In this document: positions 22,420 through 33,200 of the stretch, one piece after another
Layout of the letters: every line of letters starts with the position of its first letter
How positions within the stretch are numbered: position 1 is the stretch's first letter
Assembly (NCBI RefSeq): GCF_034140825.1
Contig: NC_089035.1
Span: forward strand, 43,826,001-43,890,000
From: Oryza sativa Japonica Group
Taxonomy: Eukaryota; Streptophyta; Magnoliopsida; Poales; Poaceae
Length of the DNA: 64,000 nucleotides
Direction of reading: 5' to 3'
Made by a program: the position numbers and the translations under genes
Notes under the pieces: model-generated
The model's input: only the letters and a program-made list of their open reading frames with translations
What the model was told of the DNA's origin: nothing
Databases searched by the model: none

Positions 22420-23345
22420 CGCACTTCATTACCTACTGCCTGCAACGTCCGGGCAAAATTAAAGCAAGCAAAAGTAATAAGTCCATTAGCAAGTAATTAA
22501 AGTATGACGCACGTATGCATACGTGTATGGGCGTCTGGACGATGCGTAGGTGCGGCCATGTCGCCTAGCTAGCTAGCTAACTCGTATATCGCACGCACGC
22601 ATGCATGCACCGATCGATCGATGCTGTCTTGTTCCTACCAAAACGTACACTACGCTTACTCGATCGATCACGTAGTATTCGTTGATTCTTTCTTGGTCGC
22701 TCGATCGTTTTGGGTTAATTGCAAATTGAGATTATATTGGTCCTAGCTAGCGAGACAGATAACGACTACACGTCGATCGTACGCAGGTGCGACGCCACAG
22801 GGATACTGAAAAAGGAAAAAGTACGTACTATTGGATGCATGCGCTTCAAAGGGAGATAGAGATAGCTACGTCGAGGTGGCGAGCTAGATTACAAGAACAC
22901 GGACGGACGATCGATGTGCCACGCCCGTTTGTGAGAAAAGCTAATTTAACCAGCAGGGGAAAACGGCATGCATGCACATCGACCATGCATGCCTAAATTA
23001 CAAACAGTACCAGAGGTAATATATAATTTTCTTTCATTCTTTAATTTATACCAGCTTAATTGCCGATCGAATTCACCACCGGGAAGTTATTTGTCAAAAT
23101 CTCTTTGATGAATGGCCAATATATACGCTATATATAGAAACATCTTTATTTTTTCTAACTGCTAAGAGAAGACCCGTATGTAAAAATAAGGAGGTGCCCG
23201 CTTTTGTCATCCAACGCTACAGAGATAAAGAGAGAGGGGTCGACTGATATATGTCTATTGAGTTGGTTTTCCCTTCTTTTATTGTCACATAGACGATGTA
23301 GACCAAGAAACAAATCTTATAGTTGGAGATGGACTTATTCCCGGC
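22420..23345. other. Spacer between divergent MYB and PPR genes
   Basis: Rich in GATCGATC/TAGCTAGC palindromic words and TGCATGCA (RY) motifs around 22570-22700 and 22960-22990, which are frequent in plant promoters. No gene, RNA or transposon end was recognised. Confidence 0.45.
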
Positions 23346-23470
23346 TGAAAACACACTGGCCCAGCAGGCCATCGTCTTCGCTAGGCCGGGCCATCCTCTT
23401 CTCGCGGCCCAGCAACCCAGCTCCCCTCCTCCTCCACTCCACTCCGGCCCGGCAGCGCACGTACACCAGC
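23346..23470 (+). promoter_or_regulatory. Site-II (GGCCCA) promoter motifs before the PPR gene
   Basis: GGCCCA at 23358-23363 and 23406-23411, with further GGCC/GGGCC words between. Site-II elements (TGGGCY) near start sites are common in plant genes for organelle functions, which suits a PPR protein. Confidence 0.45.
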
Positions 23471-23612
23471 TGCTCGTGCAAATGCGCACCAGCGCCGCCC
23501 GACCTCATCCGGCGCCAGATCGCCCCGCCGCCAAACCAATCTTTCCTCGCGGCGGCGTTTGGTCGGCGTTATGTAGGGTAGGTCCCGCCGGCAGCGAGGA
23601 GTAGCGGGCGCG

Positions 23613-26054
23613 ATGCGTCACCGTTCTCTTGCTGCTGCTGCTTCTGCTTCTGCGCCGCCACCACAAATGCCGCCCTCGTTCCACTTCCATTGGCGCCACC
23701 ATGCTGCTCGTCGCCTCTCCTCCACCACCGCCTGCCTCCATCCACCTCCACTGCAACCTCCTCGAGCGTCGGCGTCGGCGTCGGCGTCGCTCCTCCTCCA
23801 GCTACAGGACCACATCGCCAGCGGCCACCTCTCCCGCGCTCACCACCTGTTCGATCAAATCCCCAGCCCGGACGTTCGCACCTACAACGACCTCATCCGA
23901 GCCTACTCCTCCTCCTCACCGACCGCCGCTGCGGATGGCCTCCACCTATACCGCCGTATGCTCCGCCACCGCGTCGCCCCTAACAACTACACCTTCCCCT
24001 TCGCCCTCAAGGCCTGCTCTGCGCTGGCCGACCACCACTGCGGCCGCGCCATCCACCGCCACGCCATCCACGCGGGCCTCCAGGCCGACCTTTTCGTCTC
24101 CACCGCCCTCCTCGACATGTACGTCAAGTGCGCTTGCCTACCCGACGCCGCCCACATCTTCGCCACCATGCCCGCCAGGGATCTCGTCGCCTGGAACGCC
24201 ATGCTTGCCGGCTACGCGCACCATGGCATGTACCACCACGCGGTTGCTCACCTCCTCAGCATGCAGATGCAGATGCATCGGCTCAGGCCCAACGCCTCCA
24301 CCCTCGTGGCGCTCCTTCCGCTCCTTGCCCAGCAGGGGGCGCTCGCCCAGGGCACCAGCGTCCACGCCTACTGCATTCGTGCCTGCCTCCACCCCAACCG
24401 CAACAGCAAGAGCAAGCTGACGGACGGGGTGCTCCTCGGCACCGCGCTCCTGGATATGTACGCAAAGTGCGGGAGCCTGCTCTATGCTCGCAGGGTGTTC
24501 GATGCCATGCCTGCCAGGAACGAGGTCACCTGGAGCGCACTTATCGGAGGCTTTGTGCTGTGCAGCAGAATGACCCAGGCCTTCCTTCTGTTCAAGGCCA
24601 TGCTAGCCCAGGGCCTCTGCTTTCTTTCTCCCACTTCCATTGCCAGTGCTCTCAGGGCCTGCGCCTCCCTCGACCATCTCCGTATGGGTGAACAGCTGCA
24701 TGCTTTGCTTGCTAAATCTGGTGTCCACGCCGACTTGACTGCAGGGAACTCACTTCTCTCGATGTACGCCAAGGCTGGCTTGATTGACCAGGCAATAGCT
24801 TTGTTTGATGAGATGGCCGTCAAGGACACTGTCTCCTACAGTGCGCTTGTATCAGGGTATGTGCAGAATGGCAGGGCAGAGGAGGCGTTCCTTGTCTTCA
24901 AGAAGATGCAGGCATGCAATGTAGAACCAGATGCTGCAACAATGGTCTCGCTCATCCCAGCTTGCTCACACCTGGCGGCTTTGCAGCATGGAAGGTGCAG
25001 TCATGGTTCTGTCATAATCCGTGGACTCGCATCAGAGACTTCTATATGCAACGCGTTAATAGATATGTACGCAAAGTGTGGGCGGATCGATCTCTCCAGG
25101 CAGGTTTTCAACATGATGCCATCTCGGGATATTGTGTCATGGAATACTATGATTGCAGGATATGGAATCCATGGACTAGGGAAAGAAGCCACTGCATTGT
25201 TCTTAGAGATGAATAATCTAGGTTTTCCACCAGATGGTGTCACATTCATCTGCTTACTTTCGGCTTGCAGCCATTCTGGACTTGTGATTGAAGGGAAGCA
25301 CTGGTTTCATGTGATGGGACACGGGTATGGTCTAACTCCCAGGATGGAGCACTATATCTGCATGGTTGATCTTTTGTCAAGAGGTGGTTTCCTCGATGAA
25401 GCCTACGAATTTATCCAGAGCATGCCACTGAGAGCAGATGTTCGTGTGTGGGTAGCCTTGCTTGGAGCTTGCCGGGTTTATAAGAACATTGATTTAGGAA
25501 AGAAGGTGTCAAGGATGATCCAGGAGCTAGGGCCCGAGGGCACCGGCAACTTTGTTTTGCTGTCCAACATATACAGCGCTGCTGGGAGATTCGATGAGGC
25601 GGCGGAGGTTCGGATAATACAGAAGGTACAGGGTTTTAAGAAGAGTCCAGGCTGCAGTTGGATTGAGATAAACGGCTCCCTACATGCATTTGTTGGGGGA
25701 GACCAATCTCATCCACAATCACCTGAAATATATCGAGAGCTGGATAACATTCTAGTAGGTATTAAGAAACTGGGTTACCAGCCCGATACCAGTTTTGTTT
25801 TGCAAGATCTGGAGGAAGAGGAAAAGGAGAAGGCACTCATCTGTCATAGTGAAAAGCTAGCTATAGCCTATGGTATCCTGAGTCTTAGTGAAGATAAGAC
25901 CATTTTTGTTACTAAGAATCTCCGCGTTTGTGGGGACTGTCATACTGTAATCAAGCACATAAGCTTAGTGAAGCGCAGGGCTATCATTGTACGAGATGCT
26001 AATAGGTTTCATCATTTCAAGAATGGGCAATGCAGCTGTGGAGATTTTTGGTGA
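23613..26054 (+). CDS. PLS-class pentatricopeptide protein with DYW domain
   Basis: Intronless, 813 aa. After a Ser/Ala/Pro/Arg-rich leader of about 60 aa, fitting a plastid or mitochondrial transit peptide, tandem P/L/S repeats ('LLDMYAKCGSLLYARRVFDAMPARNEVTWSALIGG' and others) run to about 615. E and E+ motifs follow ('ADVRVWVALLGACRVYKNIDLGK', 'GCSWIEINGSLHAFVGGDQSHPQ'), then a DYW deaminase-like domain (about 720-813) with HSE in 'CHSEKLAIAYGIL' and CGDCH for zinc. The last three residues are DFW rather than DYW. Proteins of this class bind organelle RNA and mostly perform C-to-U editing; the target cannot be told here. The ATG at 23613 is the first in a long frame. Length and the lack of introns are typical. 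Confidence 0.95.
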   Translation: MRHRSLAAAASASAPPPQMPPSFHFHWRHHAARRLSSTTACLHPPPLQPPRASASASASLLLQLQDHIASGHLSRAHHLFDQIPSPDVRTYNDLIRAYSSSSPTAAADGLHLYRRMLRHRVAPNNYTFPFALKACSALADHHCGRAIHRHAIHAGLQADLFVSTALLDMYVKCACLPDAAHIFATMPARDLVAWNAMLAGYAHHGMYHHAVAHLLSMQMQMHRLRPNASTLVALLPLLAQQGALAQGTSVHAYCIRACLHPNRNSKSKLTDGVLLGTALLDMYAKCGSLLYARRVFDAMPARNEVTWSALIGGFVLCSRMTQAFLLFKAMLAQGLCFLSPTSIASALRACASLDHLRMGEQLHALLAKSGVHADLTAGNSLLSMYAKAGLIDQAIALFDEMAVKDTVSYSALVSGYVQNGRAEEAFLVFKKMQACNVEPDAATMVSLIPACSHLAALQHGRCSHGSVIIRGLASETSICNALIDMYAKCGRIDLSRQVFNMMPSRDIVSWNTMIAGYGIHGLGKEATALFLEMNNLGFPPDGVTFICLLSACSHSGLVIEGKHWFHVMGHGYGLTPRMEHYICMVDLLSRGGFLDEAYEFIQSMPLRADVRVWVALLGACRVYKNIDLGKKVSRMIQELGPEGTGNFVLLSNIYSAAGRFDEAAEVRIIQKVQGFKKSPGCSWIEINGSLHAFVGGDQSHPQSPEIYRELDNILVGIKKLGYQPDTSFVLQDLEEEEKEKALICHSEKLAIAYGILSLSEDKTIFVTKNLRVCGDCHTVIKHISLVKRRAIIVRDANRFHHFKNGQCSCGDFW

Positions 26055-26548
26055 CAACACAACGCGTGGTTCAGCTACTGAGCTACGGATTACAATCCGA
26101 ATCTTGATTTTGAATTTTATAGTTCGATTCAATGATTAATTTTTATGGATTATCTTCACCACTTTCGTTGCTTTGGCTCTCTTTTCATGACCTGCTGAAG
26201 AAAAATATAAAACACTACAAAATATTTTTAAAAAACTTTAAAATTCAAAAGCGCTTTGGATAATGAATATTGTTATATTTCATGACCCTAATCAACCATG
26301 TAGAAAAAATTGACAAATGCAATCAAACTTTCTTTATTTTTTTTTTAAAAAAGAAAGGTCATAGACCAGCCTTATATTGAAAGCCACAGTGGCAAGGGTT
26401 TAGGTTTCTGGGGTTAACAGCTTTATAGAACACAAAAGCAAAAGATCTCATGGCATAGGAAGGAATAGATGACAAGCAAGCATTTAACTGTATAGCTCTG
26501 CCAACATGAGATAAGTTCCCACATTCCAAGTATCTAATCTTTCCTCAA
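26055..26548. other. PPR 3' flank, no gene seen
   Basis: AT-rich sequence that should include the 3' UTR, with a T/A-rich run at 26334-26352. No features recognised. Confidence 0.4.
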
Positions 26549-26882
26549 GGGGTGTTCGGATCTAGGGAGTAAACTTTAGAGTTTAGTCCCTGTCATATCG
26601 GATGAATTTGGAGTATTAAACATAGACTACTTATAAAACTAATTACATAAATGAGAGCTAATTCGTGTGACAAATTTTTTAAGCCTAATTAATTTATAAT
26701 TAGCGTATGTTTACTGTAACATCACATAGGCTAATCATGGATTAATTAGACTCAATAGATTTGTCTCGCGAATTAGTTCAGGGTTATTGAATGGGTTTTA
26801 TCAATAGTCTACGTTTAATATTTATAATTAGTGTCCAAACATCCGATGTAATAGGGGCTAAAAAGTCATCTAAACAGGGCCT
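26549..26882. mobile_element. Tourist/Harbinger-type MITE
   Basis: Ends GGGGTGTTCGGATC and CTAAACAGGGCC are inverted. The interior contains 'aaactaattacataaatgag' and 'gaattagttca' blocks of a high-copy rice family. A truncated relative lies at 43396-43537. Confidence 0.7.
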
Positions 26883-27095
26883 CAAGTTTCTGCCATAGGA
26901 ATACAAACAAACAAGGCATCTATTTGTAGCTAAAAGAACTCCATTGCCAAATATTTGATTTGGTTGAACTGGCACATTTACCAAAATTTCATATCACCTA
27001 GGATATTCAGTCTTACGAAAACTTCGACAGCATAATCACCGAATATTGTGCAGTGCATATGAACTATTATATTTATGATGTCGTATTACCAAATT

Positions 27096-27168
27096 GCCCG
27101 TCTAGCTCAGTCGGTAGAGCGCAAGGCTCTTAACCTTGTGGTCGTGGGTTCGAGCCCCACGGTGGGCG
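27096..27168 (+). tRNA. trnK-CUU: tRNA-Lys (anticodon CUU)
   Basis: 73 bases. The acceptor stem GCCCGTC pairs with GGTGGGC with two G-U pairs and discriminator G. A box TAGCTCAGTCGG; anticodon loop CTCTTAA gives CUU; B box GGTTCGAGCCC; no intron. A T5 run at 27182-27186 fits a Pol III terminator. The nuclear eukaryotic form, with no CCA encoded, is intact. Confidence 0.97.
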
Positions 27169-27189
27169 ATTATATTATTAATTTTTGTG

Positions 27190-27565
27190 CCTCAAATTTC
27201 CTAATAAAAATCACTCCAGTCGCATATAAAAATTTGCAAATCCGCCTCAAAACCCTTATATCCTTTTCCACCTCGAATCCCTAATAAAAATCACTCCACA
27301 ACTCCAGTCGCATATAAAAATTTGCAAATCCGCCTCAAAACCCTTATATCCTTTTCCACCTCGAATCCCTAATAAAAATCACTCCACAATCACAGATAAT
27401 TCTTTTTTTTACAAATCTACCTCAAATTCCTGATCTCCTTTCCCGCCTCGAAATTTAAAAATCCGCCTCAAATCTCTAATCTCCTTTTCCACCTCAAATC
27501 CCTAATAAAAATCACTCCACAATCATGTATAAAAATTTACAAAACCGCAAATCCACCTCAAATCC
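27190..27565. repeat. Short tandem repeat array after the tRNA gene
   Basis: Two nearly identical units of about 93 bp (27213-27295, 27306-27388; 'gcatataaaaatttgcaaat', 'ccttttccacctcgaatccc') are followed by decayed units to about 27560. No inverted ends. The A/T-rich units repeat the words 'cctaataaaaatcactccac'. Confidence 0.85.
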
Positions 27566-27779
27566 ATGATTTTCTTGCATATCATTCTGTGAGCATAATC
27601 TCCTGCATTATTAATTTGGGATTATGTGTGTTCTATGTTTCCGATGGACGATTGATTATAGATGTTGAGTTTGTGACAATTACTCGAGTAGATTAAATAT
27701 TAGAAGGTTGATAAGTTTTTGTTTTTTCTGGCAAAGGTTGATTGTAGGTGAAAATGTTCTGGAAAAATCATAAACTTAA

Positions 27780-28053
27780 GGGGCTGTTTGGATGCCCACC
27801 TCAATTTACCACAGTTTTTATACCAAAGGTGTGGCAAGATGCAAATTATGTGGCTCAAAATTTGATGGCCACACTTGTGGCAAACTTTAGCTAAGAAAAG
27901 AGTCTATGACTAGTGGGACCAAAAGAGTAGAAAGGACCAAAAGAGTAGAAAGTGTGGCATGCCAAAGTTATAGAAACAAACCAAACACTAGCCACATTTC
28001 GTTAAACTAACATACCTCAAGTATGGTAAAATGTGACACTAACCAAACAGGCC
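27780..28053. mobile_element. Tourist MITE
   Basis: Inverted ends GGGGCTGTTTGG (27781) and CCAAACAGGCCC (ending about 28052), flanked by TAA and TTA. Interior repeats 'ccaaagag tagaaag' in tandem. Non-coding. Confidence 0.85.
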
Positions 28054-28913
28054 CTTAGCCACAGAAAGGGCTAAGCTGCTGTTGCCTTGAGGAGCCCTTG
28101 TCGAAGAAGCAGAAAGCAAAGGATCAGCCAGCATTCAACTGGGCTTTGAACAAAACTGCGGGGCAGGTTTGTTCTGCTAGATTTTGTTTCTTTACTGTAA
28201 CATTGACAAACCTTGCTTAAGCATTTATTCTGATTACAAGTATTGAACTTGAATCATGCTTTGGAGTTTGGAGCATTTGATTGAACTCCATCCGCATATT
28301 CTGCCCACCTGGCTAGCTGCTTTGCTCATGTATTGGATGGGAATTTCCAGTTTTGACGTTCGTGGGACATGATTTTTCTCAATCACATACTGTACAGCTG
28401 TTTGGTTGCACACTTGTACTGTTGGGTTGAACTGAACATAGCAATTTGTGCCAAAATTTATGTCCTTCCTGGGTTTAGTTGCCTGGCTTAAAGCAGGCTA
28501 ACACCCCTACTACTACCTTTTTCTCCTTTTTTTTTTTATTTTTAGCATCCCGGGATGGCTACCACGTAATTTCTTTTACAACATGCTCCCTGGTTGGGCA
28601 GTTGGAACCGGTAGCATGCGGTTCAAGTTTGGTACCTCCCACCCCATGTGTCTGGTCTCCCCCTACATGCATGCCACGCATGCACTAGCAATTTTGCAAA
28701 GGGTAGCTTTATCTATATGTATTTTCAAATTCATTATATATAGGGAGAAAAAAAGACAAAATTCTAAAAGATTTATATTGAAAAACTATCTAAATTTTAT
28801 CTTTTTAACGACTAAAATACAATGAATTTGAGATTAAGATTTTACACATAAGTGTGATGCTATTTTAAGTACTTGTACAATTTTTCCTAGATTTTTTTTG
28901 ATAAAGTTTGTTA
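28054..28913. other. Intergenic, possible decayed gene end
   Basis: At 28086-28170 a short frame with 'SKKQKAKDQPAFNWALN' character looks protein-like but has no partner exon and no recognised family. The rest is AT-rich with no element identified. Confidence 0.3.
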
Positions 28914-29137
28914 CTCCCTCTGTTTCAGGTTATAAGATGTGTTGACTTTAATCAAAGTCAAACTGTTTTATAGACAAATATAGTAATATTTACATTACCA
29001 AATTAGCTTTATTAAATTAATATTAAATAATTTTTATAATAAATTTATCTTGGGTCAAAAATATTATTATTTTTATCCAAAAACTTGGTCAAACTTAAAA
29101 TCAAAGTCAAAACATCTTATAATCTGAAACGGAGGGA
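28914..29137. mobile_element. Stowaway MITE
   Basis: CTCCCTCTGTTTCAGGTTATAAGATG at the left is inverted at the right (CATCTTATAATCTGAAACGGAGGG). TA precedes the left end. Internal 'aagtcaaac' words are typical of the family. Words longer than twenty bases here are interrupted by mismatches between the arms. Confidence 0.88.
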
Positions 29138-29146
29138 TTTGTTCGT

Positions 29147-29385
29147 TCGGGTTGGGTACCCACCTCCTCCGCACGAAAAACGGAACGATCCATTAGCACG
29201 TGATTAATTAAGTATTAGCAAAAAAAATTTTCAAAAATGGAACCGTTCTCCCTCTTCTTTTTTCCATCTATGTATAAGGTCAATATAATTTTTTAAGCAA
29301 CTTTTGTATACAATCTTTTTGCCAAAAACACACCATTTAGTAGTTTGAAAAAGCGTGCGCGCAGAATACAATGGAGAGGGGTTGA
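29147..29385. mobile_element. Tourist-like MITE relative of 16204-16440
   Basis: Shares the 'cattagcacgtgattaatt' and 'tagtagtttgaaaaagcgtg' blocks with the nested MITE at 16204-16440. The left end (GGGTTGGGTACCC) and right end (GGGGTTGAGAA) are not well preserved. Non-coding. Confidence 0.55.
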
Positions 29386-29390
29386 GAACA

Positions 29391-29945
29391 CAGAGCAAAG
29401 AGTATAGCGAACTACAACATCCAAAACATCAATAGCCAATTTAATAGTAAATTCATATAATAGTTATTTACTATACTATTAATATCTAATATCTAGTCCC
29501 GCATTCCATACGCTCGTTACGTCTTATAGTCCGTGCTGCAGCTGGCTACAGATTCATAGCCCACTGCCCTTCTCTCTCCCTTTTTATATCTTTAAAATAT
29601 TAAATTCATATAATAGTTATTTACTATACTATTAATATCTAATATCTAGTCCCGCATTCCATACGCTCATTACGTCTTATAGTCCGTGCTGCAGCTGGCT
29701 ACAGATTCATAGCCCACTGCCCTTCTCTCTCCCTTTTTATCTCTTTAAAATATATTTATAGCTCATAGCCCACTGCTCTCCTCTCTCCCTTTTTATCTCT
29801 TTAAAATATATTTACTGCCCTTCTCTCTCCCTTTTTATCTCTTTAAAATATATTTATAGCTCATAGCCCACTGCTCTCCTCTCTCCCTTTTTATCTCTTT
29901 AAAATATATTTATAGCTGGCTTATAGCCTGCTATTGTACCTGCTC
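29391..29945. mobile_element. Harbinger-type MITE enlarged by internal tandem duplication
   Basis: Ends GAGCAAAGAGTATAGC and GCTATTGTACCTGCTC are roughly inverted. Inside, a 153-bp segment is duplicated in tandem (29448-29600 and 29601-29753), followed by three shorter units containing CTCTCTCCCTTTTTATCTC and 'tttaaaatatattta'. The same family occurs once, inverted, at 16009. Confidence 0.8.
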
Positions 29946-30229
29946 TAATGGAGTACACGAAAAAGCTGGTGTGCGTCTAGTTACCCAATAGGCACGGCAT
30001 ACTAAACCATATCAGCAGCACACGTGTTTCAGGAGTTTGATAGACAACTTATTACTAAGCTACAGGTGATAATTATCGCATTTTGAATTACGGGACAACG
30101 GAGACACATGAACTACATATTTTTATCTAACCTTCATTAAATTTGTAAGACAAAACATAATAACTACGGAGTATAAATTTAAATTTCTACGGTGCAAAAA
30201 AAAAATAGGCATAGCGCAGCACAGCCGGA
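29946..30229. other. LTN1 3' flank
   Basis: Downstream of the LTN1 stop on the minus strand and probably holding its 3' UTR. No feature recognised. Confidence 0.4.
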
Positions 30230-33200
30230 CTAGAAAGGAGTTTGGCACAAGGGACACGTTGATTTGTTGGATGTTGAGAACCACTTGTAGAGGCAAGCAC
30301 CATGAAACTTATGCCTGCACGTCTTGCAAGCCAGCCGGGGAAGGCTGTGGTTGCTCGTGTGCAGAATGCTGTAACAGATTGGGCATTCCTCCACCCCCTC
30401 AAACTCCTTGTCAAAATTGCTTTTCCAAGTGTGGATCGCCTCTGCTATTGCGCCGTTCTGTACACACAGGAACATAAGCTTAGAGACAAATATTACTGAT
30501 GTACTAAGAACATTGTTCTTTTATTCTGATGGAAGGTATTACCTGGTTGCGTACGAATGCCGTGAGAGAAAGCAACCATTTTCTGCACTTCACTTCACTG
30601 ATGCCCAAACTTCTGGTACATTCAACATCCACATGGCGCAGAGGGTAACAGCTCGGGAGGCGTATGACAAGATCAATTCCTGTCTCCTCCTTCTTGTATG
30701 TAGCAACAATTTCGTACGCCGAGCGGTTAACACTAACTGAGAAATTATCATCAGCATACAGAGAGTCCTTGACCTGTAAGATGGGGTAAAATCATTTTGT
30801 AAGGTAGGTTCCATGGATCAATTTGACAGTAAAATATCAATGTACCACCAATTTAGTGCAAAATCGATTCTGATTGGAGATGAAAATTCACAATTAACGA
30901 AATGAATAGAGCCAAAAAGTACAACTTGAAAGTTTGAACTGCTTCTGGTAAAAAAAGAAGTTTGAACTGCTTCAACACGTGGTTGTATCATAACCCTCCC
31001 GCATATGGAAACTTTTTAATATCTTTTCTCTAAATTTCAAAGTGGTTTCCACCTTGATACCCCTCCAGTTTGGTATAGAACAGAGAAGTAATATGCCCAA
31101 AGCAGCCCGAGGGTTGGCTAAAAAAGTTATAAACATTCTTTTTCACAATGAAATAACATACTGTGTCATAATATAGTGTCCAGGGTAGGCCTGTAAATAG
31201 ACACTCGAAAGGGCTGAGTACTGGATAAAAAATTAAATATGCATATTTTTTAAACAAAAGTGTAATACCTGAGAAAATTCATCAAGTAGAAGAGGAGGAC
31301 TGCACCATGCTCTAGTGAAGGACTCGATTGAGGATGACAATGAACGATCTCTTAAACTAGTAAACCATGTACGCACATAGGAAGGCAACAGCCTAATCAT
31401 CATCCCATACAGTCCCCCTGCAAGTGAGGCCATTTGCCATGTCCCAACTGGCCAAAGGGATTCAATGCATGGGAGCAGTGAACATGTAATTATGGCATTC
31501 TTAGAAGCTTGCGCAGCAACTTCTGCTTCAGGCATGAGTTCAGCATCTTTTTTCTTTCCACAAGGTGCACCAGTCCTTAAAGGAATATGCTGGAAAATGC
31601 AATCCAATATACATGGACTAATCTTATCTTGTATATATTGAAGTACCCTTTCCCTAGTAATGGAAGCTGGTGGTAGTAATTGCAGGTGGGACAACAACAA
31701 TGACCAGGCAATGAAGGCATCAACCTAGGGAGAGAAAATATAAGCCATCAGTTCACGAACTAGAAAACACACCTGCTGAAATTTATTAATATACATACCC
31801 TATCATGGGCTAACAGATCTGTCTGGAGAAGTTCAGAAGTAGGCATCTCAATTAACGATGAGAGTTCTTCTCTCAGATCTAGTGTCTTCTCTGAATCTGG
31901 CATCAACTCAATACTTTGTCCCATGCAAGATTCCTGAGTCAGTGGTCTATTTGATCCCAGAGAACACTCCTTTATTAGTGAAAATTGACAGAGGGGTTCA
32001 GAAAGAAGTAGAGAATAAGCAGCAAACTGCAGATGAGAGATTGGCTGTGAAGAGAACAAAATTGAATATAGCCCACTGACTGAGCCCTTCGCGAGCCCCC
32101 ACAGTTCCATCGACTCCAGTGCACATCTTCTAGTCTGTGGTGAAGCATAAATGACAAATGATGCCACAAGTTCCCAGAAATGCATATAAGCAACGCGACT
32201 GGAAGCTATGATGGATGAAGCCTCTTCACAAGAAGACTTTGCAATTGCCTCTGAAACACCAGAAGCCAAGAACAAACGAAGCATACTTTCCATCATATTG
32301 TTATTTCTATCAGCAAAATCCCCTGATTTAATAATTTGCAAACTCTGGAAGTTCTCCGTTTCTTGGATATCCACGAGATGGTTGAGGTGACACAGTGTAA
32401 CCAAAGCGAATTCACCGAAGCTTAAAGTTAACTCATCTATAGAGCTAACCACTAATTTAAGCTTCTCCAAAGTATCTTCATTTGATTTCTGGTTTATTAC
32501 AGCATCATTGATGGCATCTGTCATTTCTTCCACAAGCAAAACAGCTGATTCAATCCACTTCTGTACTGTATGAAACACAAAATGCAAATCATTTTCCTGA
32601 AGTTCTGTCCAGCAATAGCCAACCATAACTGCTATCAGTTTCACCCCCAATAGTTCAACCATTGTTGACAGGGTAGTTCCACTGGTGGACAGCGACGGAG
32701 CTTCAATGGCACAGAAAATCTTGTACTTCTGAAAAAGAGTCAGCAATAATGATCTTTCTGTATCACTGATCTCTCGTTCAATCTTAACTTCTAGTTTCTG
32801 GGTTCCACATGTTATATTCAACGGGAAGCAAGACAACACCACTTGCATCCAATCAACAATGTCTGCCAAATATTATAGATCATATGAAATGACTGTAAAG
32901 CAGTGTTGTACTAGTACGACCAATAAAAGGTTTCAGTGTTAGCTTACCTTGTTGAAGTACTTCCCTCGGGCTGGATGATAGGCAAGAGATGGCTACATCA
33001 AGCCAACTCAGTATGTTTTGCCCCACCAAATCAGTGTAACAAGAAGCTTCATTTAATTTCAGTTTGCCTGACAACGGTTTGATGATTGTACTCATGACAA
33101 AGGGAAGAGTCTTTACACATTTTCTATTTACTGTGGAACCAATAAAAAGATTGCTCAGTAGTTTCTCAAAAAATACAAGTGCCTCGGATTCTCTCCAAAT

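Noticed and set aside
23629-24420. 263-codon overlapping frame in the PPR gene
   Set aside because: Ser/Thr/Pro-rich shadow frame of a GC-rich coding region; the PPR frame runs through it with clear repeats.
27190-27565. CRISPR-like array
   Set aside because: Units are contiguous tandem repeats without unique spacers, in plant nuclear DNA.
28086-28170. Small protein-coding exon (SKKQKAKDQPAFNWALN)
   Set aside because: No start, partner exon or recognised family; kept only as a note in the spacer entry.
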